Shown here: in pieces, positions 14,591 through 25,454 of the stretch | How the letters are laid out: each line of letters begins with the position of its first letter | Position numbering within the stretch: the first letter of the stretch is position 1 | DNA from: Sitta carolinensis | Taxonomy: Eukaryota > Chordata > Aves > Passeriformes > Sittidae | Reading direction: 5' to 3' | DNA length: 64,000 nt | Assembly: GCA_032173965.1 (NCBI GenBank) | Contig: CM063287.1 | Span: forward strand, 12,901,859-12,965,858 | Program-made: the position numbers and the translations under genes | The notes under the pieces: model-generated | What the model was told of the DNA's origin: nothing | Seen by the model: only the letters and a program-made list of their open reading frames with translations | Database searches by the model: none

Positions 14591-15118
14591 ATCACAGAAT
14601 CACAGACTATGCTGAGTTGGAAGGGACCCACAAGAATCATTGAGGCCAACTCCTGACCCTGAACAGCGCCATCCCCATCCCCAAGAGTCCCAGCCTGTGC
14701 TTGAGAGCGCTGTCCAAGCACTGCCTGAGCTCTGTCAGGCTGCTGCTGTCACCACTGCCCTGGGCAGCTGCTCCAGCGCCCAAACTCCTTCTGGGGGAAG
14801 AGACTCTTACTGATATCCAACCTAAATTTCCCCTTACTCAGTTTCAGGATGTTTTCTCAAGTCCTTTCACTGCTCACCAGAGAGGAAAGATCAGTGCGTG
14901 CCCCTCAGTTTCCCCTCATGAGGATGTTGAAGACCACAGTGAGGTCTCCCCTCAGTCTCCTCTGGGCTGAACAGACCCAGTGACCTGAGTCACTCCTCCC
15001 ATGGCCTCATTTCAAGGCCCCTCAGCACCTTCATTGCCCTCTTTTGAATTCTACTGGCTTAATACCTTTTTTATATTGTGGTAACCAAAACTGCACACAA
15101 TATCCAAAGTACGAGTAT
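14591..15118 (-). mobile_element. CR1 LINE, 3' end fragment (5' truncated)
   Basis: On the plus strand the fragment begins with ATCACAGAATCACAGA, the complement of the ATTCTRTG octamer repeat that ends CR1 elements. It continues with the familiar complement of the CR1 3' region: a block near GAGTTGGAAGGGACCC, a C-rich stretch, and near 14960 the GGGCTGAACAGACCC block that corresponds to the end of ORF2. Only the final half kilobase is present, the usual 5' truncation for CR1. The left boundary is sharp at the octamer tail. The right boundary, near CACACAATATCCAAAGT, is approximate. It is degenerate and non-autonomous, with no open frame. CR1 is the dominant LINE of birds and normally makes no clear target duplication; none was seen here. 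Confidence 0.88.
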
Positions 15119-16874
15119 GAACCAACTCTGTAAGAAAAGGCTCAATGAGTAAAGCAGAACTCAGTGATCAGTGTGCTAAACTGGGTTTAGATTATGATGA
15201 AGTCCTTTAATATACTAGAGCAGCACCATGCCAACTAGTCCTAGGACCAGCCTGTTACACAGCTCTGCTGGCTGGTTTATATGGGACAGATACCCCCTCT
15301 CCTCCCTCTTCTCAATATCAAACTCTTATGAGGGTCACCATAAAAGCTAACCAGAAAAAGGATGAGGCAGGCTGGAAGGACAACAAATGCAATTTCATTT
15401 CTTTTCAGATCTGGAATTTAAAATTTGTCTCTAAATTAAACTACTTTGTATAAATCACCAACAGCTATGTGTATTGTTCCTAGAGGAATTAAAAACCAGG
15501 CAGAATAAAGTGGAATCCTTGAAAAGGTTTAAGATTTTATTAAAAGTACAAAAGACCAACATTCTGGGGAAAAAAAAGTCCCATATTTTTTTTTTATTTT
15601 TGATTTGTAAAACCTAAGGACTTGATTTGATTAGGGAGGAGTCTTCTAGAATGGTATTGAATGCTTAGCACTGGAACAGCAATTGTAAAAGTATTTCACC
15701 AAAAATATCAATAAACATCCATTAGATCTTGTACTTTATTAAAATGAAGAACAAACATACCCAGTAGTTAAATAGAGAAGGTCTCAAAAATTACTTTATT
15801 TTTAAGGTCCCACAAAATTAGCATTCAGGAAAATTTATTCCAAATGTAAAAACATCCACTTCAATTCTTGAACAAGATCAAGGCTACTTTTAGTAGATGG
15901 GCAATAAAAAATAAAAGAAAATTAAGCCTAAATATTCTATTTTAGCCTAAAGGGTCTCATTCAAACCTATGTATTGAAAAAAAATTTTAAAAGGTGATTA
16001 CACTTCTAATTTCAGTGCCATTAAGAGCCACTTTGGCTGCAAGCCATATCCCTCTTGGCTATATCAACATTCTGATGCAAAATATAGGTATTTTGCAATA
16101 TGCTGAGCTTTCACTTTTAAATACATTTCAATTCAAACTAATACAATAATCCCACATTTGCTCAGTCTTTAATTTGAATTGCAGGTATTATAATATGGAT
16201 ATAACAGCAAACATACTGTCTACTAGCAGTTTTACAGTGAATGTTTTCTGGAGTCTGGAATTTTAATATTCTTTAACTGAGTGCCACATAATACTCCTTC
16301 AACTTCAAGCACTTCTACTCACACATAGTACGTATTTCTTTTCCTGTCTGATTTCTTTGTATAGAAACACATTTTATTTAATACATTAAATATGTATATA
16401 GCTCACACATAAATAATTTCTGAATGTATAAGATTAACACCTAAAAATATGAAAATTGGGGATGCTACTAATTGTATTTATTTATGCCTGGTTATTCAAT
16501 GTTGACAACCTAAGGCTGTATTTTTACTAAGCAAGAAAGCATCTGTAGCATAAGAGAATGGCAGGTTTGTTTGGAACAGGAAAGGACAATTCCTGGCTCT
16601 GCTTTCTCTTCTGTGTAACAAACAACTGCCCATGTATGGGCCTGAATTAAGAAGATGAAGGAATCATTTTTTTATCTTGATCAGATGGTTTCTTCTATGT
16701 AATAGAACCAAGTATATTTCTGCATTTTGAAAGTCAAAAAATGAAGGCATTGCTTCCTTGCCATGCCAGACCCTGACTAATTCCAGAGCTTACTCCCTGA
16801 ATTTGCTAAGTAACATTAAACTACGGCTATCCAGAATTTTCATTGTCACAACAGAGGACTAGAAAGTTCCAAGC

Positions 16875-16879
<5 letters not shown>

Positions 16880-16929
<50 letters not shown>
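16880..16929. repeat. Poly(A) tract, 50 nt uninterrupted
   Basis: An unbroken run of A from 16880 to 16929, the longest homopolymer in the window. An AATAAA signal or a retrocopy body immediately upstream would suggest a processed insertion, but neither is visible in the preceding 200 bases. It may be an expanded simple repeat or an assembly-sensitive tract. Confidence 0.95.
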
Positions 16930-16931
<2 letters not shown>

Positions 16932-18521
16932 ATGTGAACCTGACAAATATTTTCTAAGCCAGAATTCTTTATACAAACTTGGTCTGTCTCAAGTAAAGAG
17001 CATATTCTAAACCATATTTTCTTAATATGAAGTGAACATTTCCCATGTTAGGAATGACCCAGGGGGCCAGCAAGAAATAACTATAAATGCAAATCCAGAA
17101 ACAAGTATTCTGCCTCTCAATAATACCTCTTCTGAAAAAAATTTGGGTCATCCTATATTAGAGAAGTATTTATTCCTCTCCATTGAAAGGGAACCATAAC
17201 CATAATCATCTCTGTCCATAGTACAGCGCGTGAAATACACTAATCATATGAAAATGTTAATCAGTGGGGAAAACCTTAGACAGTTGAACTTTTGTTCTAG
17301 ATGATGTTACTGTAAAACGTTCGTATTTTGTGTTCTAAAATATAAATCTTTCAAAGGCTGTGATTTTTGCACATCTTTCTCAAAGGCAAATGCCACAAAG
17401 CATTCACTAGCCTGTACTATGAATGAAGTGCTAAGAAACTCAGATACCTCAGATAACTTAGAATCAAAGCAAAAATATTAATGACTCTGTGATGGATAAA
17501 CTGATTGCAATGTGTGGGGAAATATTAGTATTTCCTCAAATACAGTGAAAGGCATTTCATTATTTATTAGGTTAAACAAGAAAGTCAATAAGACACTTCT
17601 GTCAATAACTGAATCTATTAGCTGATGATTGGATGATTGTGTATTGGACTGAATGGAGAGAAATGGTAAGCTACTGCAGCTAAGCACTGATTTCAACCTC
17701 TCCTTCAGTCAGATTTCTTATGATATAGTACATCCTAGGCCTGGGTAGCCTTGCAACACTTAAGAGGAAGAGTGAAGAGTAAAACTGAAATAATTCTTAA
17801 TTTTCATATAAAACCCCCTTTTTGTAAAGTGCTACTTCTATAGCACCATTCTTTCATTTGCTGCCTATGGCCCCTAGATAAGAGCTCAACCTGTACTGAC
17901 ATGTTTTCAAACAGTATTTCCCAGTTTCTAAGCTGTATATGAAAGATGATTTTTCACGTAAAAAACTTTGAAGATTTTCCTTTCTTCTCATCAAAAATCA
18001 ATGTAGAGGAAATTGCTCAAATTTGTCAGAATAACCACTTCTGTTGCAGCTTAACCATCAGACCTAGCCTGCAAGACAGTCTGCTATGCTACCTTTTTCA
18101 AGGAAACAGCTGTTGTGTCTTCTAATCTGTTAGAATTTCTTTTTCATAGGAGTGGCTCTTTTTCACCCTTTTTTTGTCTAAATTACTGCTGGAACCATGC
18201 TCGCTTCAACCAAATGTGGTGTACTAAGAAACTAATTTCTAGAGACAGTAAAGATCACACACTCAATATACCAAACACAAGAAGGAAATGGCTGGGAAAA
18301 ATATGCTTGCACTGAACAAGTGAGAATTTAGAATCGTGAGCTGTGAGATATGTCTTCCACTTGCCATTACCCTAAAGCTACAAGGAAAGAGGGAAAAAAT
18401 ATTAGTTATGGGCTGCTACACTTTCAACATGATGAAGAAAATGTTCCATATATCACCTAACCCTCCTCTCTCCAAAATACTGTTTTTCCTTATGGATATA
18501 TATGTCTCAAGTATGAGGGTT

Positions 18522-18534
18522 CCCCCCCCCCCCC
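18522..18534. repeat. Homopolymer C tract (13 nt)
   Basis: Thirteen consecutive C residues following GAGGGTT. Likely length-variable. Confidence 0.9.
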
Positions 18535-19182
18535 ATCTTGGTTTTCTTATTTCTTTCTTCAACCAGAATCATCCTAAATTACTTGCAAACTACCTAGCTC
18601 AAAGAGCAAAAATTAGAAAAGAAAACAAACAAAATAAACAGTGGCACTTTCTTCCTTCAAAGTAAAGAAGCTACCTGAGCCATAAAATAGCAAATCAAGG
18701 CAGGAAAGTGCCCAAAGCAGCCACAGCCCTTCTGTTGCTGCTGGCCACACTACACAGAACTACCTGTAAATTCTGTAAGTCTAATGAATCATCAGTGATT
18801 AATATTATTGAGGTGGAATATACTTAATTGAAATATTCAGTGTCTCATATCAGTGTCACACACCAGAGCAGAGGGATCAAGATGCAACAATAATAGTTTC
18901 CATGACAATGCAGCACATGCTTTCAGCAGCACCTCCCTGGGTAAACAGTAATCCTTCAGAAAAACAAGAAGGTCATTACAGCAACTTGTCAAATCAATGC
19001 AGAGAGTGTCTGAGCCGATTAAGGCATCTTCTCTCAGCTCTGACATGGTGTCAATAGTACTGGGCCACTAGTGCTCAGTCAGATGACTGAAGTGAAATGC
19101 CCATCAGTCAGGGAGCTGAGGTGGACTAATGATTCCCTGTGCTGCCTATTAGAACTACATGACAACTCAATCCTGTTTGCTT

Positions 19183-19208
19183 AAAAAAAAAAAAGAAAAA
19201 AAAAAAAA
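19183..19208. repeat. Interrupted A tract
   Basis: Two runs of A, of about 12 and 13 nt, separated by a single G. Simple repeat without a recognisable element attached. Confidence 0.85.
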
Positions 19209-22200
19209 GAAGTGACCTTGTTGCTTTGTTTGAAGCTGAATTAAATTGACAACAGCAGCTAATCTTTACCTAGGGCGATTAACAGAATTAAAGTACAACA
19301 ACAAAGGCACACAAGGTTTTATGCTTTATATTCTTAGTTTGATAAAGCTTGCAGTCTACTAGGGTCTTCACAATCAAGTACACTGTAAACATGTATTACA
19401 AGCCAAGCTATATTTGAAAGGATTTGAATTAATCTGTTTGTAAGAGGACACTGTTTTGAGTGAGTAAATGTACAGGGACAAGGCATGGTCTAAATACAGT
19501 AATAATCAGCCAGTGGTTTCAAAAAAAGAAAATCACAACTGAAAGAAATTTTCAAAGGAAATGTTTAAGGAAAAAGACTACACATGCAGGTGCTAGGTCA
19601 GGTAAGGAAAGGATATAGTCAAGAAGAATATTACTTTAAAAATGCTTTAGAGCTGTAGCTTTAATGTTAATTCCCTGTGTCACAGTATGTTCCCCAAAAT
19701 GCAGGACTACAGTATGAACCTTATTGTTTTACAGCTATCATGAAAATATTTTAAAAAATATTCAACATAAAGCAAACATGTACAAGCATGTAGGTATACA
19801 TGTTTTTCACCTGAAGCCATTCTAAAATTATCAGCTTGATGAAAGTCCCTCATGTCCACATCGTGTTTCTCAGCAGTTTATCAGTTTACATTACTGACCT
19901 ACTCAATCAAGAGGAAAACAGAAGTGACAAGGAGGAAAGAATCGTGGGCAGAATGTTTTATCTACATTAAAGAGAAAATCTGAGTTGTTAATAAAACTGA
20001 GAGGTTTTCTTTATTATTTTCATTCACATATTTCATTAAAGATGTACTTTTTTACCCTCAACATTGGTAACAAAGTTGATTTGACTTCAACCCATGAGGT
20101 TTCTGAGAAATATGTACCAAACCATCGAGCTTGAGCTTCGGATTGCACCAAGGAGAAGGACAAAGAAATGTGCAGCTCCCCAAATTCTTTTCACTGAAGT
20201 CTCAAAACCCAGCAAAGTCACAGTTAATTGATGTTGCTGGACTCTGAAACAAAACATCATTTCAAGAACGTACATCAGATGATGTGAATAGGGTTCAAAT
20301 CTACAGAAAACCTACAGTAAAAAATTATACAAAGCCTGTAGAAAATCTGCTGCAGAGCAACAAACATGATGAGGACAAAGGGGATTTATGTTTACCAAGA
20401 CATAAGTCATTGGAAGGACTAAATAGCTCAAGGGACTGGTACAGAGTTTGAAAGCTTTTCACCTCTTAGTATCAAACTCAAATCTAGCCCCAAGCTGTAG
20501 CTATTGAAGGTCATTATCATCCAGTGGCCGTTCAATACTGTGAAAACAGCCCAATTCTCACTGGACAAGGAGACACATTTCAAAGACAGCAGCATTTCTG
20601 AGGTTCATTAGAACCCATAATTTTGGTTTCAGCATAGAGCACTTTATCAGCTGCTGATCATCATGCCTTCCAGAGGCTGACAGATCAGACAGGGAAAGTT
20701 TGCAGTGCTGCCACCATGATAGCCGTGTTGCTTGCAACAGAGACTTTTATCACTATGTCTCAAATCTAGCAGGCTTTGAACTGTAACTGCACAAGTTAGA
20801 AAATAGAGAATACATTTAAATATTTCAGTGCTTGGTTCTGGTTTTATTCAAAAGACAGTGACAATTTTAAAACAGTGGCTCACTCACACAATCTCAAATA
20901 GCAAAAGACAAGCTTTTAAGGGTGAATTTCCACCAGTGTTTGCAGTGAAAGCAAGCCTTAGACAGGAAATATACAAGTTTAGACTTCCTCTTGAAGTTGT
21001 CGTTCTGGGCTCTAAACAATTTATTACTGGTGTATCATATGTAGTCACATGAGCAAAGCTTACTTTAGTTCTTTCAATATTAGTTTTTCGATTGTGCATT
21101 TCTCCACACCAGCTGACAATTGCACTCTTGGTTAGTTTATGTTGCACAGAAGGTTCACATCAGAGTTCAGTTTTACATAATTGGATAAAACACATACATA
21201 TCAGTAAGTTCTCTGCAGTTTGCTTTTAGGCAAAGTAAAAATCTGCTATTCCAGAAAAAATTAAACTTTGTAGCACGGAATTTCTAGTGGTATAGATAAC
21301 CATATATTATTATTTTGATGCTTTGTATCGAAGATTCTCTGGATAGAATCATAGGAGTTTACAATACCCTGCCCATTGTGTCCCAGAATGCTCTGCTGGA
21401 GTTTGACAAAGTACAGCTAACACTATTCCCTTTATCCCTAATGGCAGGCTGGGTAATAGGTATGAGATCTATACAACCCAATAGTAAGAATTAAAAAGTA
21501 TTAAGGTCTTCCACAGGGGAATGATTTAAATGTCGGTTGTTAATCAAGCTGACCATGTTTCACTAATCTTGAATTACTTGTAATCTGACAGTACATGCAC
21601 ACATGAGAAAGAACATTGGAGAAAGAAAAGATTTTATATATTAATTTTCAAATGTGACTAAGAGCTCTCTCATTTTATACGATGATTGAAACTCCATTTC
21701 AAGTTAGCCAAAAAATAACGAGGTAAAATGATCTATTTCTACATGCAAATTAAATCTGATAGGATGTTAGACCATTCTAAAGAAGAAAATTCCAACAACT
21801 GAAAAAAGAAAGCTGATTTTCTTAAAATTAAGTGGCATTTTCCCATTTAGCATGAGCTTCCAAAAGAGAGAAACTTTTATTTGTGATACTATATGGATTT
21901 TGAAACACAATTCCTAATTGTGCATTTCCTAAGAAGCATTTCTTTCAGGTTTCTAACAAACATAGATAGCATCAAAATTGAGTCATTTCCTGATTGTTAG
22001 GCAGGTAGTTCATAATCATCAGTGATGACAATTACTGTCTCTGTCATAAGACAATATTTAATTTTAATTTTAATTTAAATGTTGCCATCACCAGCTAGAA
22101 GAATTAGTGAGAAAAGATATACAGATTTTCTGACATTTGTGTATAGATAAAGGCTGCTATTATTGCTAAACTATCCCCTCATATATCAAACAGAAACCAA

Positions 22201-22578
22201 AAACAAAGGAAGCTCTAAAAATGCTTCTTAGAGAAGAGTTTTGTGAGCAGTGTATCTCTTGGCATTGATGCTTTACATATGCCTGTTTAAAGCTCTTTCT
22301 GAAGCATTGCTGCTATTTAAAATATTAAAATTAATTTTTAAAAAATCTGTAGTATATAACTCCTTCAAAGCTACAACTGATACTTTAAGGGTGATAGCTT
22401 ATCTTAACAAAAATAAATGTCCGGGAAACTAAAGCCTCAGACCTTTGTTGGGTAAGCCTAGAATTTTTTGTTCAGTGTAAAGAAAGCATAATTTATTTTT
22501 AAGGCAGAATTTGAGGATATTTACATATGCCGTCTTTAAAATCTTGAATTTACTTTGGAGGTTTAAATACTCATACTA

Positions 22579-23620
22579 AGAATCATAGGATCACAAAAGG
22601 GGCCAGGCTGGAAGGGACCACAGGGAGTGAGTCTGGTCCCACCTCCCTGCTCAGGCAGGCCCATCCCAGTGCACATGGCACAGGACTGTGTCCAGACAGT
22701 TCTTCAATATCTCCAGTGCGGGAGACTCCACAGCCTCTCTGGGTAATCTGTTCCAGTGCTTGGTCACCTGCACAGTACAGAAGTTCTTCCTCACATTCAT
22801 GTGGAACTTCCTGTGCATCAGTTTCTGCCCATTGCCTCTTGTCCTATTGCCCAGCACCACCGAGCAGAGCCTGGCTCTGTTTTCTGACACCCTCAGATAC
22901 TTAGAGGCACTGATAAGGTCCCCTCACCTGTCCCTTCTTGAGGCTGAACAGGCCCAGCTCCCTCAGTCCATCCTTGTAAGAGAGACACTTTGATCATCTT
23001 TGTCACCTTCTGCTGGACCTGCTCCAGGAGCTCCGTGTCTCTCGTGTACTGAGGAGTCCAGAACTCGACACAACATTCCAGATGCACCTCACCAGGGCTG
23101 AGTAGAGGGGCAGGATCGATTGCTTTGGCCTGCTGGAAATGCTCTTTCTCATATTCCAAGGACACTCTTGGCCTTCTTGGCCACCAGGACACACAACAGG
23201 ACCATGACAGCTTGTTTTCCACTAGAATCCCCAAGTCCTTCTCCACAGAGCTTCTTCCCAGCAGATCACACTCCAGGCTGTCCTGGTCCATGGGGTTATT
23301 CTTCTCCAGGTGCAGGATCCTGCACTCACCTTTGTTGAATTTCAAATGAATGAATTTCAAATTTCCATCCCTCCAAATCGTTGAGGTCCTTCTGAGAGGC
23401 TGCACAGACCTCTGGGGTATTGTTGACCACTCCTCCCAGCTTCATTTTGTCAGTGAACTTGCTGAGGAGGCCTCTGTCCCTTTATCCAAGTCATTGCTGA
23501 ATATATTAAACCGTACTGGACCCAGATTTGAACCTTGGGGAACACCACTAGTGAGACACCTCCATTTAGACCCTGTACAATTAATTACAACTTTCTGAGA
23601 TGCTGTTCAGTTCTCAGTCA
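22579..23620 (-). mobile_element. CR1 LINE, 3' portion (ORF2 C-terminus and 3' tail)
   Basis: The plus-strand left end AGAATCATAGGATCACA is the complement of the CR1 octamer tail. Reading the minus strand from 23620 down to 22579 gives the end of the reverse-transcriptase region, the C-terminal domain and a short 3' UTR of about 70 bases. Degenerate CR1 DNA is still recognisable at the upstream edge near 23600-23620, where similarity fades. The copy is 5' truncated or broken, since nothing of ORF1 or the endonuclease is attached in this orientation. A second CR1 piece, carrying exactly those missing parts, lies 0.7 kb away on the opposite strand. They may be separate insertions or, less likely, halves of a rearranged one. 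Confidence 0.93.
22651..23520 (-). pseudogene. CR1 ORF2 fragment: C-terminal part of reverse transcriptase polyprotein (frameshifted)
   Basis: In intact CR1, ORF2 encodes an endonuclease and reverse transcriptase for target-primed reverse transcription. This fragment covers only the last third. Minus-strand translation shows typical CR1 blocks in order: [13 protein letters not shown] near 23470-23510, LKFNKGECRILHLEKNNP and EKDLGILVENKLS in the 23405-22893 frame, then EFWTPQYTRDTELLEQVQQ. A separate frame (22890-22651) continues with NRTRGNGQKLMHRKFH, KHWNRLPREAVESP and LDTVLCHVHWDG, ending at a stop just before the 3' UTR. The break between the two frames near 22893 and further disruptions upstream show it is dead. 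The RT catalytic YxDD region is not present, lying upstream of the surviving part. Identification as CR1 rests on these motifs and is firm. Expression as protein is very unlikely. Confidence 0.9.
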
Positions 23621-24321
23621 TTTTGAGTGTAGTATTGCTTCACAAACCAAAACTCTACGCTTATATTTCAAACATGTCAGCCTGTACCTTGAAGTCACAG
23701 AACAAAGTCTCTAAACATTCATTTTCTTTTCTTCATGGATAAATGTCTATGTGTGTGTAAGCATTTAATAATCTCTTTTAGGTGGATTCTTTATAATAAA
23801 GAAAATAGATTTTATCAACATGTAACTTTTTATTTTTAAAGTAACTTACAAATTTTTTTAGAATATCCTTCCAGGAAGCTTGCAAAAAAGAACAAACTAA
23901 CAAGACAAAGTAGCCTAAGGCTCCCTTTACTTGATATTTAACCTAACTGACTCCATACTAACTATACAGTTTCTAATGAAAGGTAGTTAGATACTACATG
24001 TAGCCACTTGCAAAAAAATCTCAAAAAATTATCTTTAAGAATAATAAGGATTAAGGCCTTATTGCTTTAATCCTTATTATTCTTAAGTTTAGTTTTTCTG
24101 CTTTTATCCTGGCAGGGTATACCTTAAAGTTCAAATGAAAAGATTTGTTTCTTTGCAAAAGAGAGTGGAAATCATACCTTATCTATTTTGGTATTTCTCA
24201 GTATGATGTAATCATCACTTTGTTTTTTGTTGGGATTTGGTTGGTTAATTTGTAGGTTTTGTTTTGGTTTTTTTTCAGCAATGGTCTTTACTTGATCAAA
24301 AGCTACAGCTAGCAGAAGTGT
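23621..24321. other. Spacer between two oppositely oriented CR1 fragments
   Basis: No CR1 similarity was recognised here and there is no gene. It is AT-rich, contains the 20-bp-arm hairpin at 24035-24086, and ends in a pyrimidine-rich stretch (about 24224-24279) just upstream of the plus-strand CR1. Whether it is original target DNA or degraded CR1 5' UTR cannot be decided here. Confidence 0.55.
24035..24086. repeat. Perfect 20-bp-arm inverted repeat (hairpin)
   Basis: The arm at 24035-24054 (TTAAGAATAATAAGGATTAA) is the exact reverse complement of 24067-24086, with a 12-nt loop, GGCCTTATTGCT. A perfect 20-bp stem with a short loop could extrude as a cruciform or fold as RNA. It lies midway between two oppositely oriented CR1 pieces. 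It is not a rho-independent terminator (wrong domain of life, AT-only stem) and does not match a hairpin RNA gene I recognise. Confidence 0.9.
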
Positions 24322-25383
24322 ATGCAGCCAAACAGAACCTTCAAGAAGGATGCATCAGTCCAGACCCCTTCCTGTGAGGAGTGTTTGAGCATATCAGTGG
24401 TACCAGGGGGCACTGCAGAAGAAGCCTGCCTGCGGTGTGAGCAGGTGAATGATCTCTCACTGGTGACTGAGCTTAGGGAGGAAGTTGAAAGACTAAGGAG
24501 TATTAGGGAAAGTGAAAGGGAAACAGATTGGTGGAGTTCCACCTTTCCATCCTTGAGGCAGGCCCACCAGGAGCCCTCTGACTCTCATGCCTCCCACTGT
24601 CAGGCAATAGGAGGGCACCTGGTAGATGAAGGGGAGTGGAAATGGGTCCCTACCCAGGGAGGTCATAAAAATTCCTCCAGACCCCCATCACCTACCCAGT
24701 AGTATTCTGGGTAGGAATGCATCACCTCACCAGCACTATTCTAGTGCCACTCCAGAATAGGTATAAGGTCCTGGATCTAGAACGTCAGCCAGACAATTTA
24801 GAAGACAATGATCTGCCAAGTGAGCCTCCCAATTATGCTTTGTCTGTTAGATGGATCACCACCTCTAAAATCAAAAAGAAAAAAGGGCAATCATGGTGGG
24901 CGTCTCCCTTCTGAGGGAAACAGAGGGCCCCACATGCCAACTGGACCCATCCCACAGGGAGGTGTGCTGCCTCCCTGGGGCCTGGACATCACTGAGAGAC
25001 TCCCTGGGCTGATTCAGCTCTCTGATTATTACACACTGCTGATACTCCAGGTTGGCAATGATGAGACTGAATAGAGGAGCATCAGGGCAATTAAAAGGGA
25101 CCTCAGGGCACTGGGTCAGGTGGTTGATAGGGCAGGAGCACAGGTAGTGTTCTGCTCAGTCCCTTTGGTGGCAGAGAAGAATGGTGAAAGGAGTGGGAGA
25201 GCCCTCATTATCAACAAGTGGCTCAAAGGTTGGTGTCATCAGCAGAATTTTGGGTTCTTTGATCACAAGTCAACTTTTGTGGCAACTGGCCTGCTGGAAC
25301 GGCATGGGCTCCATCTCTCTGTTAAGGGCAGACAGATTTTAGCTCATGGACTGGCAGAACTCATTGAGAGGGCCTTAAACTAG
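24322..25383 (+). pseudogene. CR1 ORF1 relic (N-terminal charged region, SGNH-esterase-like C-terminal domain)
   Basis: Bird CR1 ORF1 encodes a nucleic-acid-associated protein with a C-terminal SGNH-hydrolase (esterase) fold. Frame 1 from the ATG at 24322 gives CEECLSISVVPGGTAEEACL, then ELREEVERLRSIRESERE (a charged, coiled-coil-like segment), a Trp-rich block (EWKWVP) and a proline-rich end. It stops at 24700-24702. Homology jumps to frame 3 (NRYKVLDLERQ), then frame 2 around 24893 (MVGVSLLRETEGP), then back to frame 1 (LIQLSDYYTLLILQVGNDE, stop at 25075, continuing as GRALIINKWLKGWCHQQNFG to ERALN, stop at 25381-25383). Two catalytic sites look mutated. The GDS nucleophile motif reads G-V-S at 24899-24907, and the terminal D-x-x-H motif reads H-G-L-H near 25300. 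It is clearly nonfunctional. Confidence 0.88.
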
Positions 25384-25454
25384 GTTTAAAGGGGGAAGGG
25401 GATGCAACTGGACTGTCCAGAAGCAGGCCCAAGGGTGGTAAGCCTGAGTTAGGG

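Larger units (their letters stand above)
15119..22578. other. Unique AT-rich noncoding DNA, no gene seen
   Basis: No exon or transposon was recognised. Holds a 50-nt A tract (16880-16929), a 13-nt C run (18522-18534) and an interrupted A run (19183-19208). The 109-codon frame at 18336-18665 crosses the C run and looks like chance. The stretch at about 18840-19160 has a more even base composition than its surroundings, but no reading frame with exon features was found in it. Confidence 0.55.

Noticed and set aside
16700..16929. Processed pseudogene ending in the 50-nt A tract
   Set aside because: No coding remnant, AATAAA or target duplication could be found upstream.
18336..18665. 109-codon frame crossing a C homopolymer
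   Set aside because: The Pro run comes from the 13-nt C tract; length and frame depend on a slippage-prone repeat.
21340..21380. Possible CR1 tail at AGAATCATAGGAG
   Set aside because: Only about 12 bases match the octamer tail and the following sequence has no CR1 resemblance.
22688..22993. 101-codon plus-strand frame
   Set aside because: Antisense shadow of the CR1 ORF2 C-terminal fragment on the minus strand.
24309..24542. Minus-strand 77-codon frame rich in Ser and Leu
   Set aside because: It is the antisense shadow of the CR1 ORF1 coding strand.
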